NCBI RefSeq assembly: GCF_921293095.1
Contig: NC_060254.1
Location: forward strand, 3,534,001 to 3,598,000
Length of the DNA stretch: 64,000 nucleotides
Direction of reading: 5' to 3'
Source of the DNA: Ischnura elegans
Lineage: Eukaryota; Arthropoda; Insecta; Odonata; Coenagrionidae
This document shows, piece after piece, positions 11,641 through 25,300 of this stretch. Within the stretch, counting starts at the first letter, position 1, and each line of letters begins with the position of its first letter. The notes under the pieces are model-generated. The model searched no databases. It saw only the letters and a program-made list of their open reading frames with translations, and was not told the DNA's origin. The position numbers and the translations under genes were made by a program.

Positions 11641-14085
11641 TTATATTTGTTGTGGCCCAGAATTTTACCAAGAGTACTAGCATTGAAGAAACATTGAATT
11701 TATCTTTAGAGAATTTGAGAGCAACTTTTTTGGAAAGAACTACCACAAACAATAAATGGAGAATTTTTTTACTTTTTTGTGATTGAGGGGAGGGAGCAAA
11801 GCAGTGAAATAGCTTTCTTTTTTTATTTCTGCTCTAAAGGATTTCAGTTATAGTATTTGACCTGTAGCTATAAGAAAATTTTCATTATTGATTGCGTTAA
11901 TGCAATTAATTTAATTATGGTAATTTCACCATCGAAATTAGTTAAATTTATTGGTAAATTGACAAGTCTATGTGGCATTGAATGACAAGCAAGGAGGATG
12001 GGTGATATAAGTCATTGGGAATATACACATTACAGTCACTATACAGTGGTATACAGCCAGGAGGGGAGGGGATGGTTTTCCAGGTTAAAACCTCCCCTTG
12101 AGCCTTTAAAAGAGTCAAAGGGAGGACCCTAGAACCCTTTGCTCAGGGGTGTTTTCCATATACACAGGAAAGGTCCTCAAATCTCCGGTAACCCCCCCCC
12201 CCCCTCCCCCAAATTACAAAATCTGGCAAAAACTGTCATTATAAGCAGGGTTTTCTGTGAATGCTAAATTTGTGTTTATCACCAACTAGAGGTGTTTGGA
12301 GAGATCAAAAAAGTTGAATTGTTTGTCGGATTCCACTTTTACTGTGAAGGTAATTTTGGGATGTTGAGAATTTAAAAGATTCAAAAAGCTATCTCATTGT
12401 CTGATACTTTCAGTTCTGCATACTACATATGTACTATTGTGGTGTCTCCTATCAGATGATGGTTCTGTGAGCTGAAAAACATTGCATACATCAAGCAATA
12501 GTGGAAAAATTCAAATATCTTTTATTTCAATACAGGTTACATAGCTGAAAGTCAAGCCTTGGTAATGCAGTAGGCCGGAAGAAAGGAAATTTGCAGGAAA
12601 ATGGAAAATAACAGAAGAATAGGCAATGACCCCCAATGGCTACAGGCCATAGTATGCATGGGTGCTCAAATCATTTAAACCCCCCCAAAATTTTGAGATT
12701 TTTTTGAAATGTTAAAACTTTTAAACCCCGTTTAAACTACCTTAAAACTTTCACTGGCTGTGGCCTTGCTCTGATTGCTAAAGACCATCCCCCAAGCAAC
12801 ATTTAGAATAATTTGACAGCCTAATTATTTTCTCTTCGCTCAATTATTTTAAATATTTGTAGGCATCTAGGTTTTATAACTGAAATATAATTAAAAGCAT
12901 TGGTTAAATGCAGCTCTCCTTCTCCTGGAACATATGCTGTCCCTCTATGTACACTTAAAATTATGTTAACACTGATGAAATTTTTCTTGTGCCTGAAATA
13001 GTACGAGCATTACATAAATTTTTTCAAAATTTTCTCCATAATTAAAGATACTGAAGAATGAACATTTAGCTTCAAGAACTTTACTGTAGATGACAGGAAG
13101 CCACAAACATCACAAAAAAATGCAGGTGGAAGGTATAAAGTGAAATGGAACAAAAGGTAATATCAAGCCAGTATTTTCCGGCTTCCACCTTAGCAATCAA
13201 AATTAGAATGGCAAAAACGGAGACCCAGGGTTGGTTCTAATGGGCCTGATTGGTTAGTCAAGACAATAGCATTGGTTTTCGTGATATTCAATTTTATTTT
13301 CATTCACTTTAAAACCGTCAAATTAATAGAAGTATGTATTAGGTCATATACATAATATTATGAATATTTCATTCACATACTTATTCCAAACATGATTCAA
13401 ATTACATATATGATGATGATGTGGGATTTCTATGTTGGCAACAGCTTTGGGTCACTTCCTTGAGTTTTCTTATACATACTTACATGTTAAAATACTCAAA
13501 AAATGTATACGATTTATTCTCAGACAACAAATGAAAAAGTAAATTTTTGTTTAATTTGCCTCAGACCAGGAGATTACTTGTTGCATAATCCAAATGAAGC
13601 CTCTTCAGCGCAGTAGGCAGCACTTGAGTCATTAACCATATCGTAGGCACCATGACTCCAGCACTCAATCTCTAAGGCATACTAAAGTAGCCTAGAATAC
13701 CCAAATAGTTGAGTACATATAAAATGTAAACATAGGTCCTAAACACCTGAGATAAGATACAGGAAAATGCTGTACCGCCAATACCATAGGAAGGGAAATC
13801 TCATTTGAAAGACCCACAGTCCAAACTCCCCTTTGGAAAGAAATATGAGCTTGGGGTGGTAGCAAGTGAAGGCATACCCTGTTTTACCATAATCCCTTTG
13901 GGTAGGAACGTAAACACAGGCAGTCATGGTTATTGCATTAGGATAGTTAGATTTTTAATTAGTCCGAAGGCATCTAACTCTCATGCCCTCAATATCTACA
14001 AAAATTAGGGGCTTGAATTCTAAACCCCAAGGACACTCTTCATCATCATTCATATTCGAGAGAACATTTTCCAGAGGGGTGGGAG
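11641..14085. other. AT-rich stretch with MITE-like patches
   Basis: No gene seen. A block at about 12044-12210 begins CAGTGGTATACAGCCAGG and contains paired G- and C-runs, suggesting a worn hAT MITE without a confirmed right end. A second C-run patch lies at about 12630-12770. The rest is AT-rich and unassigned. Confidence 0.4.
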
Positions 14086-14355
14086 CAATGGCAGATCCTG
14101 GATTTTTTTCTGGTGGGGCACAAGGGTCTCACTGGCAATCGGACTTCTCATTTTTTTATATTTAAAATGACATACCACAATTTACTGTACTAAACATTCA
14201 CCTTTTCTTAATATGAAATTAAATTATTGAGGCTCCGTAACACACAATATAAAAGTAATGAAAACCATATTCGAAATCTTGTCCATTTTGTAAGCGTCTG
14301 GGGGGTGGGGGACATGGGACATGTGCCCCAGGGCCCTTGCCTAAATCTGCTTATG
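14086..14355. mobile_element. hAT MITE
   Basis: A 270-bp non-coding element. Left end CAATGGCAGATCCTGG pairs imperfectly with the right end (CATAAGCAGATTTAGG on the other strand). Flanks GGTGGGAG (14078-14085) and GATGGGAG (14356-14363) match at seven of eight bases. Confidence 0.65.
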
Positions 14356-17300
14356 GATGGGAGAGTTCTTAAGCCCTTCCGGACCATGCGCTAATAAGCA
14401 CTTCTGGTTTTTCAACAGGGTGGTTTCCTATTATTTTTTTATTGTCTAAATCAAAAGATTATTACTCCTGGAGTACGTATTTCATGCTTTAAAATTTTTT
14501 AATGACGATATCTATTTTTCGCGACTAAACGAAAAGTGAAAATTATCAAGCGCGCGAAAATGCGACAGCTAAGTAGGAATGATGGGAAAAGTCCGTGTGA
14601 CGTAATTCTGGTTCCCGCTGTCGCTGTGTGAGGTGACCTTGGGACGAGGATGTGTGCGCCACTGTGATGCAGGCTGCTAGCAGGTAGCAGAGTACCCTGC
14701 TAGCAGGTAGCGCTTGGCTTAAGTGACGATTATTATTCCCCTATCAAACAAAGGAATGTTTCGGAACTTGGGTATTTTTAAAGTGTGATTATTAAGAGAT
14801 GTTTCCCTGAAGTCTGTGCCTCATGCATGCATTGGTAACCTCAGGCAATGTAAAACTCCTATCTACTCGTATAGAAACTAGGTCCCTGTGACGTCACGTG
14901 GAGTGGCATCGCATGGGCGCCAATCTGGACTTTTTCAAATGAGGTTAAAATTGACTATTGCCATTCGTCTAAACTGAGATTTCTAAAACCAAATAATTTG
15001 TATATTATGAATACACTAACGGTGGGTAACGAATCGCCATCAATGCCTTTCATTTTCTTTGATGTATTAAACTACCCTAATGCCTAAGACAATCAAACAA
15101 CCTCTTTCGAAGATATTTTTCCTATCAACTCTGAATGGTATTTGGATTTCATGTCTTCCGACTTATTCACTTTAGACAATCAGCAGCTCATAGTTCATTA
15201 TACCAATCAAATTATCTGCGAAAGGTATAGGGCCAATGATTTTTACCTAGAAATTGCTTTAATAGAAAACGGAAAAGTTTGGGTCTATTTATCTTTCAAA
15301 CACATTATGATTCACAGAAAAAAATAGTGAATCAATCCATTGCCAGCATAAATGGACAAAATGCAATGTCATTCAAAGGCAAATGCAGAGAAATTAAAGA
15401 ACATACAATCTCTTGGCATGAAGGATTTGCCATCTTCTGGCAAATTCGAGTAATTCATGCCTAACTGGAGTGGATTTGATTGAACACAAAGGCATTCACA
15501 CAGCTTATGGAGTGAGTTACTAGAATAAAATTAGCTACATCTAGAAATAAAAAGACTCAGGTGGATGCAATCGATTCATTACTCAATTGAAAATATCACT
15601 TCATCATTTTCAAACATTTTCCTCAACACACAGTCCATGAATTTTCAAGATGACACAGAGCAAGCATCATCAGTCAAAAAAGTCATGATGTAGGATAAAT
15701 TTAACAAAAATATACAACCATAAATGAAGTTAAAAAATGGCATATTGAAAGTATGCAAGTAAACACACATTCAAAGACAAATACGCATGACAATCACACG
15801 CACATTTTACAAGATGAAATTCACCTCACACAAAATCTTGAAAAATAATTTAAGAATGCTAATTGTAAACACATGATGACAATAATGTCAACAGATAAAT
15901 CATAACAAACTTTGTACTGTGTAAGGAATCATAACAAAGCTAAAAGAGAAAAATACAGAAACATTATCATCAACAACAAGTAAATATTCTATTCTAAAAA
16001 TCACAGCTTCATACTGAGAGCATTCTAATACTCTCATATGCAATTAAATGCATTATTCAAAGCTATTCGTAAATGACTGAGAGAGCGACTTGGCAAGCAA
16101 AGTAGCATCAACTGATCTATGAGCTAGCGAGCCACTTCAGAAAACCAGTAACAAGTAACAGATGGTAAGACGCTTCAGGAAAGATACATACACAGATTAA
16201 TATCTCATTTTTTGAATCAACTATGGTTCAGATACTACCCATGCCATTTATACTCACATACTATGGATAAAAAGATATGTAACAATTGTGAATTGGTTAA
16301 CATTAACTCAGTCACTGGAAGTGAAATCCCATACTGGTTTATCACTCCACCGTCAACAGAATATTTTCACAGAAAAGACACTGATCTAATGCTTAGCAAG
16401 AACCATCATTCCAAGTGATCTCACCAAACTCTTCAGTAAATCATAATTGTGCATTAAGTTTGCCAGAATTATTATCAGTGCATTACATATTTTGAAAGTA
16501 ATGCATTATTTTTAAATGGTGATTGAAGCTATTCATCAATTCCAACACTTAAATGCAGAAATATGCCATTCCACTTTCTAATTATTCAGCATGTTACAAT
16601 TATATTAATTTTAACATGAATTCCTTGAATGCAAGATTTCTCAGGTAAAAATGTTTTATAGGCAACCAATACATGTTATACAGTACAACCTGCACCAGAA
16701 TAAATGAAAAATACAGCGATTTCATTTTAAAACAGTTTTCTGAGCATTGAAAAGGATCTAGCAATATAAATTCACCGAGGATAAAATTATGGAAGTGGAA
16801 GCATAAGAGGAATTACATAAATTTCAACCTCAAAAATGCAGTTCATTCATTTTCACTGCATTTAACTAATGGCAGCCTATGTAAAACAATCATTCAACCT
16901 CAGAAAAGACAAATTTAAGAATGAGATCAAAATCCAAGACCACCAACCACACCCCCTCCATTACACTTCACACAGAAGTATGTAAATCTTAAAATTATAG
17001 ACGATGATCAACTGACCAAACAAAATGACATTTCTCAATTCAATTGACATTCATAAAAGTGAAAGAGGTGATTTGAGGAGCTCGCAGGTTTTCCAGCAAA
17101 AGAGTAACGCATTTTTCCATCAATAAATGCACCATATTAAGCTGAGATGAAAGTATATCCACTTGATTCTGCATGTTATTCTAACATAAAAGTAAGGATT
17201 AATAGCAGGTTGATTCGAATAGCTTACCCTGACAGATAATAGTGGTTCAAAATTAAGGTATAAATGATATAAATGCTTCACAACTCTCAGTATTTACGTA

Positions 17301-17973
17301 TACTGTTAGAAATGTAGGAGCTATTACACAAACCTATCATAAACAAACTTGCACAACTTCTACAACAAGATATTCTTTTGATGACTCACTTCAGATTAGA
17401 TGCATAAGCACCTAAATATTCTCATGTCATACTCTACTTGGCAAAATACCCTTGCTCTCATTACAAAAAAATAGCTCTAAAATTACAAGGTCAGTTGTGA
17501 TAGTGATGCCCACTACAATTTCTTATATGGCCACTGACAAATATCACATTGTCATACAAAAACAGCGACATATCTTCAAAACAGAGTCCATTAGTACTAG
17601 GCATCAGAATACTTACAGTCTACACAGGCATTGGTTTTTACAGTAGCTATAAAATGTTTCAACAAGAGAACATTTCATAAACATTTCAACTTGATTAAAT
17701 TTTCAACAGGAAAGTATCCATTAGCAGGTTGAACAGGGCAAGTTACGGAGTTACATAAAACAACATTTTGACTCCATTCATTATCAAATTCTGTACACAA
17801 ATTAAAGTGAAGAAATAAATGTTGTTGGTGCAAAGGTTGGTAAATGTGACTAAATAATTTCACCACTTGATTGTGGGATGATTTTCTATGAGAACGGCAC
17901 ATGAGTGAGAAACATTTATAAAAGGTAACAACGATAAAAAGAATAAATAACCTTGGAACACAATGTCTTTGTA
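14356..17973. other. AT-rich stretch downstream of Zucchini
   Basis: Mostly AT-rich single-copy-looking sequence with no recognisable coding. The end nearest 17973 is probably the 3' UTR of the minus-strand Zucchini gene, but the poly(A) site was not fixed. A short direct duplication of GCTAGCAGGTAGC lies at about 14675-14712. Confidence 0.4.
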
Positions 17974-18849
17974 CTACGTCAAACAAGAAAACTCATCCCA
18001 CAATCTTTGAAACTCGGAAGCAAATGGTTGAACGATACCCGGCTCCGACGTGATAATGACATTTTCCCAATTAGCCGTGACAGCCTGCATCGTCCAGTTG
18101 AAAGATCCACATATGAGGCACTCACCATCGATAATTGCAAACTTATGATGCATCAGCTGGAGTACTTTCTTGGTCCTTATTGGTATCCCTAATACAGAAG
18201 AAAGATAAAAATTAGAAACACATGTATTGCAAAGGCGAATGGAAAATATTCAAAATAAACAAAACATGATCCCTCTTCACCAAACAATAATAAAATCATC
18301 CACTTTGCTCCATTACATAACATGTTCACAATATGTTTGCATTCCTCGATACCCACCATGCCTCCTAAATAACTCAATGCGAGAACCCGTGGAATTGGCC
18401 ATCTCGTAATCAACAATTACACGTATCTTCACACCATTTCTCTTCAAGTTAACAATTTCTTGCCCTATTTCTTGGCAAGTTAGAATGAAGATGCAGACAT
18501 CCAGGGTTTTCTTCGCCTGCCTCAGGCGAATTATCACACGCCTAGAGATAAAGCCTATTAAAATTTGCTCTCTATGAATATATCCAATTAAAAATAATTA
18601 GTGTTACCTTAAATTCGTCATTTCGTGGATATATGAGCACATGTTTTGGTTGCATCCCGACTTCTTCTCGAAAAAGGCTGGGCATGCGATTCCTTTATCG
18701 GGGAAAAATAGAACTTCATTTTCCACTTTAGCCTTCGGGATCCGTCTTAACTTCTTAAAAGCGTAATATATTATTTCCGATCCCACGGCAGTAACGGTAA
18801 TTGCAGCTAAAATTTTCAATTTCGAATTGCTTAAGTCAAAATACGACAT
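17974..18849 (-). CDS. zuc: Zucchini / PLD6 mitochondrial cardiolipin hydrolase-like nuclease
   Basis: Three exons on the minus strand: 18849-18608, 18541-18357 and 18188-17974. All junctions are GT-AG and the coding length of 642 nt gives exactly 213 residues plus stop. Residues about 11-31 form a hydrophobic N-terminal anchor. C56, C66, C71 and H75 make a CCCH knuckle as in MitoPLD. The single HKD motif is H156-x-K158-x4-D163, followed by GSFNWT at 170-175. The family acts as a dimer on the outer mitochondrial membrane, where it makes the 5' ends of phased piRNAs and has also been reported to hydrolyse cardiolipin. At 213 residues it is somewhat shorter than the Drosophila and human proteins. 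The start is the only ATG before the anchor. All key residues are present, so it looks functional. Confidence 0.93.
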
Positions 18850-19265
18850 CTTCGCTTAGCGGCTTTTATTTATATTAACAAATGCGCATCGAAAATTGAG
18901 GAGCGGGTGGTAGGGTGAATATGATGTAGGCGGAAGTTTTAAATTAAAAGTTCTAGTTCAATTTTAGTTTTACAAACTCAGCACTTTTCAGTTGCTCTTA
19001 TACATAAAATTGAGTACTTCCACGAATAAACATACAATACTTAAATGCACATTCAAACATGCAATATTATGAGGTATCCTAATATGCAGTGCTGTAGTTA
19101 GGAAAAAAAATTTAGATGGTACTCAACAAAATTTGCCAACAGCTGGACATGTACTATAAATCCGGGCATGATTAATATGTCAAACTCCAACTCTTATATC
19201 AGTTTCAAGTTCTACCAAGAGATAACTCTGAACAAGTAAATAATCATTTCTGATTTTTCTTTCTA
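18850..19265. other. Zucchini upstream region
   Basis: AT-rich sequence upstream of the Zucchini start. No TATA box or initiator could be assigned with confidence. The promoter of Zucchini should lie in the first few hundred bases. Confidence 0.35.
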
Positions 19266-20800
19266 AAAGCCATTGAACAATGTACAGTATAGGGCTAATG
19301 ACATAGAAGAGTTGGCTAGTGATTGCGAAACGTGCAAGTTGACTAAGACCAATCAAAGTAAGGGAAGATACTTACATTAGTGCCCTGGCCAAAAACAAAT
19401 GCACCATGGAAACGGGTCCACCTAGATTTTTGTTCATTTCAAGGGTATGAAATCCTCATTTTGGTTGATAGCTTTTTGCACTGGATTGAAGCCTGGCCAA
19501 TGAGAAACACCAATGCACAAAGCACAAAAGTTAAGAACGTTCATAGCCATGTTCGGTATCCCACAAGAGTTAGTCACGGATAATGGCCCCCCCTTTTCAA
19601 TCTAGTGAATTCATTGGGTTCTGTAGGACAATTGGTATCAAGGTCACAAAAAGCCCCCCCTTACCATCCCTCTTCTAATGGCCTGACAGAATGAGATGTC
19701 CGCACAGTTAAGGAGAGTCTCAGTAAACAGGTTGTGGAGATGTTGGTTAACCATTTTTCAAAGATTCCACGGGTCCTGATCAGAGAGGAATTGGAAGGTA
19801 TGATTATGAACTTTCTGGGAGTATATAGAAACACCCCGAATGCCACATCAAGGGTTACCCCAGCTTCCCTAATTCTTAAGCACCAACCGAGGTCGTTCTT
19901 ATCTATGCTAAACCCCATCTTCAACAGAAGGGGTCTCACACGGGGCAAGGCTGAGCCAGCAAAACCAGCGGGGATGGGAACCTTCCCAAAATTCTCCCTT
20001 TCTGAGGAAATGTTGGTAAAGAATCCTAAAGCAGGTCTGTTACATTTTTGAAGGGGAGAAATAAAAGGGTTTTTGAGCAAGACTACTTAGCGGGTCCGGC
20101 TTCCCACTGGGGAGCGAATGGTGCATGTTGACCAGCTGAAAAAGTGCACAGCATCAAAAGCAAAACACCCAGAGAAACTATCATCTGCCAACCCCCTGTG
20201 GTGGATACCACTCCCACTAACTTCACCAACCCAATCGAATGGCCCGGGCAAAGAGAAGGGTGGCCATAATGGAATGAATTTGGCTATGCGGACTCCATTG
20301 GCTGCAAAGGCTTAGCAGTCAGTGGGACAAAGGAGGAGTGAAAGAACTATAAGACCCCCAGAGCGGATGAACCTGTGATTTGTGTGTGGGTCCAAATCGG
20401 GCCTATTCCTGCCCCTAATCCCTGTATCTATAATTACCTCCCTTAGATTCTCCTTATTATCAGCAGGATTCCAGGGATATTTTGCAGATTTGTGACATCC
20501 CAGCAAAGAATGGCCGGGGCTCAACATCATTCAAGTGTGCCGGAGAGGAGTGTTGGGAAGAGAGTATGAAGTTGCCGCCGCATCGTGCAACAAAGTATCG
20601 AAGGGCGATGTATCAATACACGACAACAGCAGCAGCGATTCGAGGGGTCGAAAAGCAACTAGGTGGTGTGAGGCGAGCAGCTATGGAACTGGTGTTGGTT
20701 AGCGCATGCTCATGTATCTAAAAATACCTCAGTAATCCTGTGTGTGGCGTATGCCGAATAAAGGGAGTTTGTTCCGTGATCTCGACTTATTAGACACAAC
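19266..20800 (+). mobile_element. Broken Gypsy (Ty3-like) LTR retrotransposon, 3' part
   Basis: A plus-strand fossil of the integrase region of a Ty3/Gypsy element. A zinc-binding-type CETCK segment is followed by a PWPKTNAPWKRVHLDF block and a DNGP-type integrase core. Downstream, roughly 20340-20800, is a non-coding stretch with an AATAAA signal that may be a 3' LTR. No gag, protease or RT is seen. The element is a fragment and broken in several places. Boundaries are approximate. Confidence 0.7.
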
Positions 20801-21447
20801 ATGCTCATGCTCCTCTGGGTGGTGCTGCCTTACTGAGGTAGAGCAAATTAAATAAATACTTTCTAAAATATTTTGTAAATACATTAGTTTTTAATATTTT
20901 TTTCTTATATGAAGCAAAGTAATTATGTATGTTTTTATATTTCAGGGGTTGTGGGGGTGTCTGGACCCCTTGGTACTCCTCGCAATGCCATTGAGTTGTG
21001 TGATTGGTAAAATATCAGTGGGTCTCTGTCTGAATGATCTGAATGGCTGGAATCGGAGCAATACTAGTATTTGTCTGCAACAGTCTTCTTACCCAGTCTT
21101 CAGCCAATATTTTTACTGCGTGGGGTTAAAAAGGTAGTACACATCAATTTACACCCTCTGCTGTCCAAATGTCAACCTCACCATATCATGGTATACCCTG
21201 CTAATGCTGACATTGTAACTTAGTGTTCCTTGGAACAAGGGGTCACCCTCTTTTAATTCCTAAAACTTTATTTAGAAGAAATCTTGGACAAAATAGACTT
21301 CAGCAAACATATCCCAACTAATGAGGGTAACATGAACACTTTATTATTATGATGCAAACCCAGGCGCAATCCCTAATAAATTGCCCATAACCTGGATGGA
21401 ATCAATTATGACAGTCAGTTTGTAGAAGTGTTAAGTTGGATCAGAAT
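20801..21447. other. Unassigned intergenic stretch
   Basis: No gene or element ends recognised between the Gypsy remnant and the nested MITE. Confidence 0.4.
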
Positions 21448-21885
21448 CAGTGGCGTAACTATGGGGGGATGAGAGGGATAGATCCATAGGCGGAACCACC
21501 GGGGCACGTGCCCCCCCCAGACCCTCAAAAATATGCAAGATTTTTAATACGGTCCCATTATCATTGCGTTCGTTTTGTATTACGAGGTATCCTTGTGCCC
21601 CACCCAGAACAAAATCCTGGATACGGCCTTGCTTGTGCCCCCCCCCCCCCCCCCCCCAGAAAGAAATCCTGGATAGATCCCCCCCTAAGACTCAGAGAAA
21701 TATAAAAAATTTTTAAAACTATTGTCTAGTTTTGACATGCAATAACTGCATCTGCTTCAATTTAGATTTTAAGGGACAAAATGATGGATATAAAGTATTT
21801 CCAGGCAAGCAATTTTTCAAAAATTTTCCGGACAACTTGATGCCAGGGGGGGGGGGAGGGGGAGGAATCGCCCTCCCAGGCTAGA
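21448..21885. mobile_element. hAT MITE (outer), host of a second MITE
   Basis: Begins CAGTGGCGTAACTATGG. With the inner MITE removed, the sequence reads through a G-run, ATAGATC, a C-run and then ACTCAGAGAAAT. That order matches the MITE at 53266-53548. The right end near 21885 is worn and its duplication is not clear. Confidence 0.5.
21485..21671. mobile_element. hAT-type MITE, family A, nested copy
   Basis: A 187-bp copy of the family at 382-582, with shared interior words (ATATGCAA, GGTCCCATT, TTGCGTTCGTTTTGTAT). A perfect 8-bp duplication GATAGATC flanks it (21477-21484 and 21672-21679). It lies inside the outer MITE 21448-21885. Confidence 0.75.
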
Positions 21886-22049
21886 TACAGAATAGTCCTC
21901 GCCCTATTTAGTTTTACGGCTGTAATAGTCCAGTTTAATCAAGATAGAAATTCAGATATATCTGGTTTTATCTATATTCCAGCAGTTTGCATCAAAGGAT
22001 ATTAAGTCCATCTTTCCCTAATACGTAATTTATTTTAAATAAAACACGT

Positions 22050-22354
22050 TCGAAGTGGCCGCAGTCGTCGCCTGTCGATGGCTCGACATCAAGAGATCGA
22101 TCCATCGAATATTTCGATACTGCGGTAGCTATCGATCACCTTGTTGCCGGTGTTTTTGTTGTTGGCCGTTCATGTCAGCGAGGAAAATAATAGTTGCGGC
22201 TGGATTTTGTATTAGTTTTTGTAATTATCCCTATACATGTGGATAAATTGAATTATTTATGCTAATTCACATTCAAGTTTACTGCGTATTATCTTCGGTT
22301 TCGGAATAGGTTGAGCTATATTTTAGATGCTCCATCATAGTGCATTCATTTAAA
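22050..22354 (+). promoter_or_regulatory. Putative TSEN34 promoter region
   Basis: The sequence upstream of the TSEN34 start is less AT-rich than its surroundings and holds several CGAT-type words, including TATCGAT near 22129 and neighbouring ATCGA/TCGAT words. These resemble the DREF element of insect housekeeping promoters. The transcription start is not defined. Confidence 0.4.
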
Positions 22355-25300
22355 ATGATCGACTTAGTTGTGGAAAACGGTAGAGTTCTAGTGTGGAATG
22401 TCGAAGGTAATTTTTCTGCAGATGTCTGTATTTTGTGCGAGTATTTTTTCCTTCCGAAGACTATAAAAAATATATGTATTCTTACTTTTAGACGTTTTCA
22501 AAATACGCCAAGATTACCGCATTGTGGGTCACCTCATAGGAAGTGTTGTCAACTTGTCATACCAAGAGAAGTAAGTTTAAATTATGAATTCGCCCATATT
22601 TACATGTGTATGCTGTTCACAAGTGTTGGAAGTCTTTTTCTCATTGCTATAACATGCAAATTATTGCACATTTTGAGTAATCATGAATTACGTCAATCTT
22701 ATTTGAAAAGTGTGCTGCGCAATACGGAGAATACTTCAACTTCGAAAAACTGTAATGTATTAAAGACCGTGATTGTCGGTAGTATGAATTTGTGTTGTTG
22801 TTGGGTTATCAAGAGGTGCACAGTTACGGTTTAAAAAGTATTGAGCTTTCTTGATCAACATTGTTTAGAATCACTTCTGTACTTATTTCATGTGCAGGCA
22901 TCAAGGTCTTCCTCTGGCTCTAATGAAAGAAGAGGTGAATCTTTTAGTCGATAAAGGATTTGCCCGGCTTGTTCAAATTCCAGCCCTCCAACAGAAACCC
23001 TCCCATGAAGCAGTGGAGCGATTTAAGGAGCATAGGGAACAAAATTATCACAAACAGGTTTGTATTGTATTGAAATTTACTGTCTCTGTTATGCAAGTTA
23101 AGGCTATCTCTGCGCATCAATTATTAGTTAATTCCTATTTTACGAATTCAGTTTTTGCAGTGATGAAATCAATGATATGATGAAGTTTCTGGATTACGAA
23201 AATATATATATAGTTCTCTTTTTGTAGAGTACATGAATTATTTTGCTCGTTAAGGTCTATAACTGTAGGCTTAAGAAACTCTGATTATAAGTAGCTATAA
23301 TCAGTGTTTCTTAAGCCTATCATAAAACGTAGAGTGCTGGTTCAATGCCCTTGGATAGTGGAATAACATACGTGGAATAGTTGTCTACGGTCTTTTTAAT
23401 TCTGGTGCTACATTTCATTAATTTTTTAAGTATATTTGAATATATTGTGGTTCCTCAATACTTCATGGAGTGTTCGTATGTGCAGATAATTTTAAATGCT
23501 GTATTGTATCCGTAAACTTTTGTAATTGCTTGCAAACTAGGTAATATGGGCATCAGAGGCACACCTCTCAACTGGATTGCATCGCACCTTCACAATCGAT
23601 CTCAGACAGTAAATCTTTTGATCGATGGCACTAAACATACCTCTAGTATTTGTTCATCCTCAATGGGTGTCCCACAAGGGTCTATTCTTGGACCTTTTCT
23701 ATTCTTGATATACATTAAGGTTTACCTACAACTTTATCATACACAGATAATATATACACCAAACCGATGACACAAATGTGATCATCTCCTCTTCTTCACG
23801 TAGCTACCTGATTGATAAAGCTAGGCAAGTTACAGAAATACTTGGTAAGTGGGCCAATGAAAACCATTTAATTGTAAACGCTGAAAAAAGCAAATTGATT
23901 CATTTCTCCACAGCGAAAAATTCTCATCAAGCCTACTTATTAAGAGTAATCACAAATCAATTGAGCAAGTGTCTTCTCTCCAGTTTCTGGGTGTATGTTT
24001 GAGTTCAAATCTTTCCTGGACCCAGCATACTGATCTCTTGAGTCATAATCTAAGTTCCACATGTTACTTACTGAGACAACTTAGTACAGTGGAACCTCGT
24101 TAAAGCGAGTACGGGCTATAGCGACACCCCCGCTATTAGGAGAGATAGCCGATGCACCGTCAATTGACCCTATAATAAGCGTGTTAAAAAATTCGTTTTT
24201 ACGAGACCCTTTCGGTGTTGGCTCTCGCTATAGCGAGGGTTTCACCGCCGGAAGAATTTCATCAAGACTCCTTAACCTCTGTAATTGCTAGCGATCTGTT
24301 AGAAATGAAGCTAATGGAGTGCTCAGTCTCAAATTTATGTGGTAAACTGTCGTTCGATAAATGTAATGATTGACGAAACAATGCTTTGCATGATTTTTAT
24401 TCAGTGCGGCGCTTATAAATTGTTTGAATAGTTAGTCGTAGTTTGAGTGAGGAAATTTAGTGATGCAAAAAAACATCGCCTTTCGTCTGGATTTACGCTT
24501 ACGTTTATCGGATAGATGTTTATCTGTCGCCGCACCACTCCTGTTCCTGTATATCTGTTCGCAACAGGTATATTGGCTATTATTTGCTCCACCTCCGGTA
24601 AAGCGACAATTCGCTATAGCGAGTGTTTATTTGTGCACCGTGGTGTGTCGTTATATCGAGGTTGCACTGTAGTTCAGTGAGAAGGGATACACTCCTTACT
24701 CCGTACTATGGGTTTGAGTTTTATTCCCATATCATACACAGTATAATTTTTTGGGGCTCCTCTCATCTCAACTCATTGCGCATTTTCAGACTTCAAAAAA
24801 AGGCTGTTAGAATCATAGCCCAGAAACCATCCAGATACTCATGCAGACCCTTATTCAAGGAGCTAGGCCTTCTGCCACTGCCTTGCATTTATATAATGAT
24901 TACTGTGTTGTACATCAAATCTAATATCATAAGCTTTCCCCTTAACCCTTTCGAGACCGCTGAGTTTTCGTCTTAGCATGACTGCTGTACTGAGCCCCAA
25001 GAAACTCTTCTTTCTCGTGGTACGGAGCATTTTTGAGGGCATTCGTTGAGAAGGGTCTAGCGGATTATTACACTCTCCGAGCTCCAACCTTTTTCGCCCC
25101 CTCGCAGCGGGGACTCCGCATTATCTCGGGCAGCGAGGGTTGATGTACTCCCTCCTTTCTGGGTTCACGACCATACCTGCGGAATTGGTTCGCGGTCAAC
25201 TTATGGATTGCTTATATGGATTTTTCAAATGGATAATTGTTGCTTGCACGTAAATTGCAGACTTTGAATTGAATTCCTCTTTTTTTTCTGAGCATTGTCA

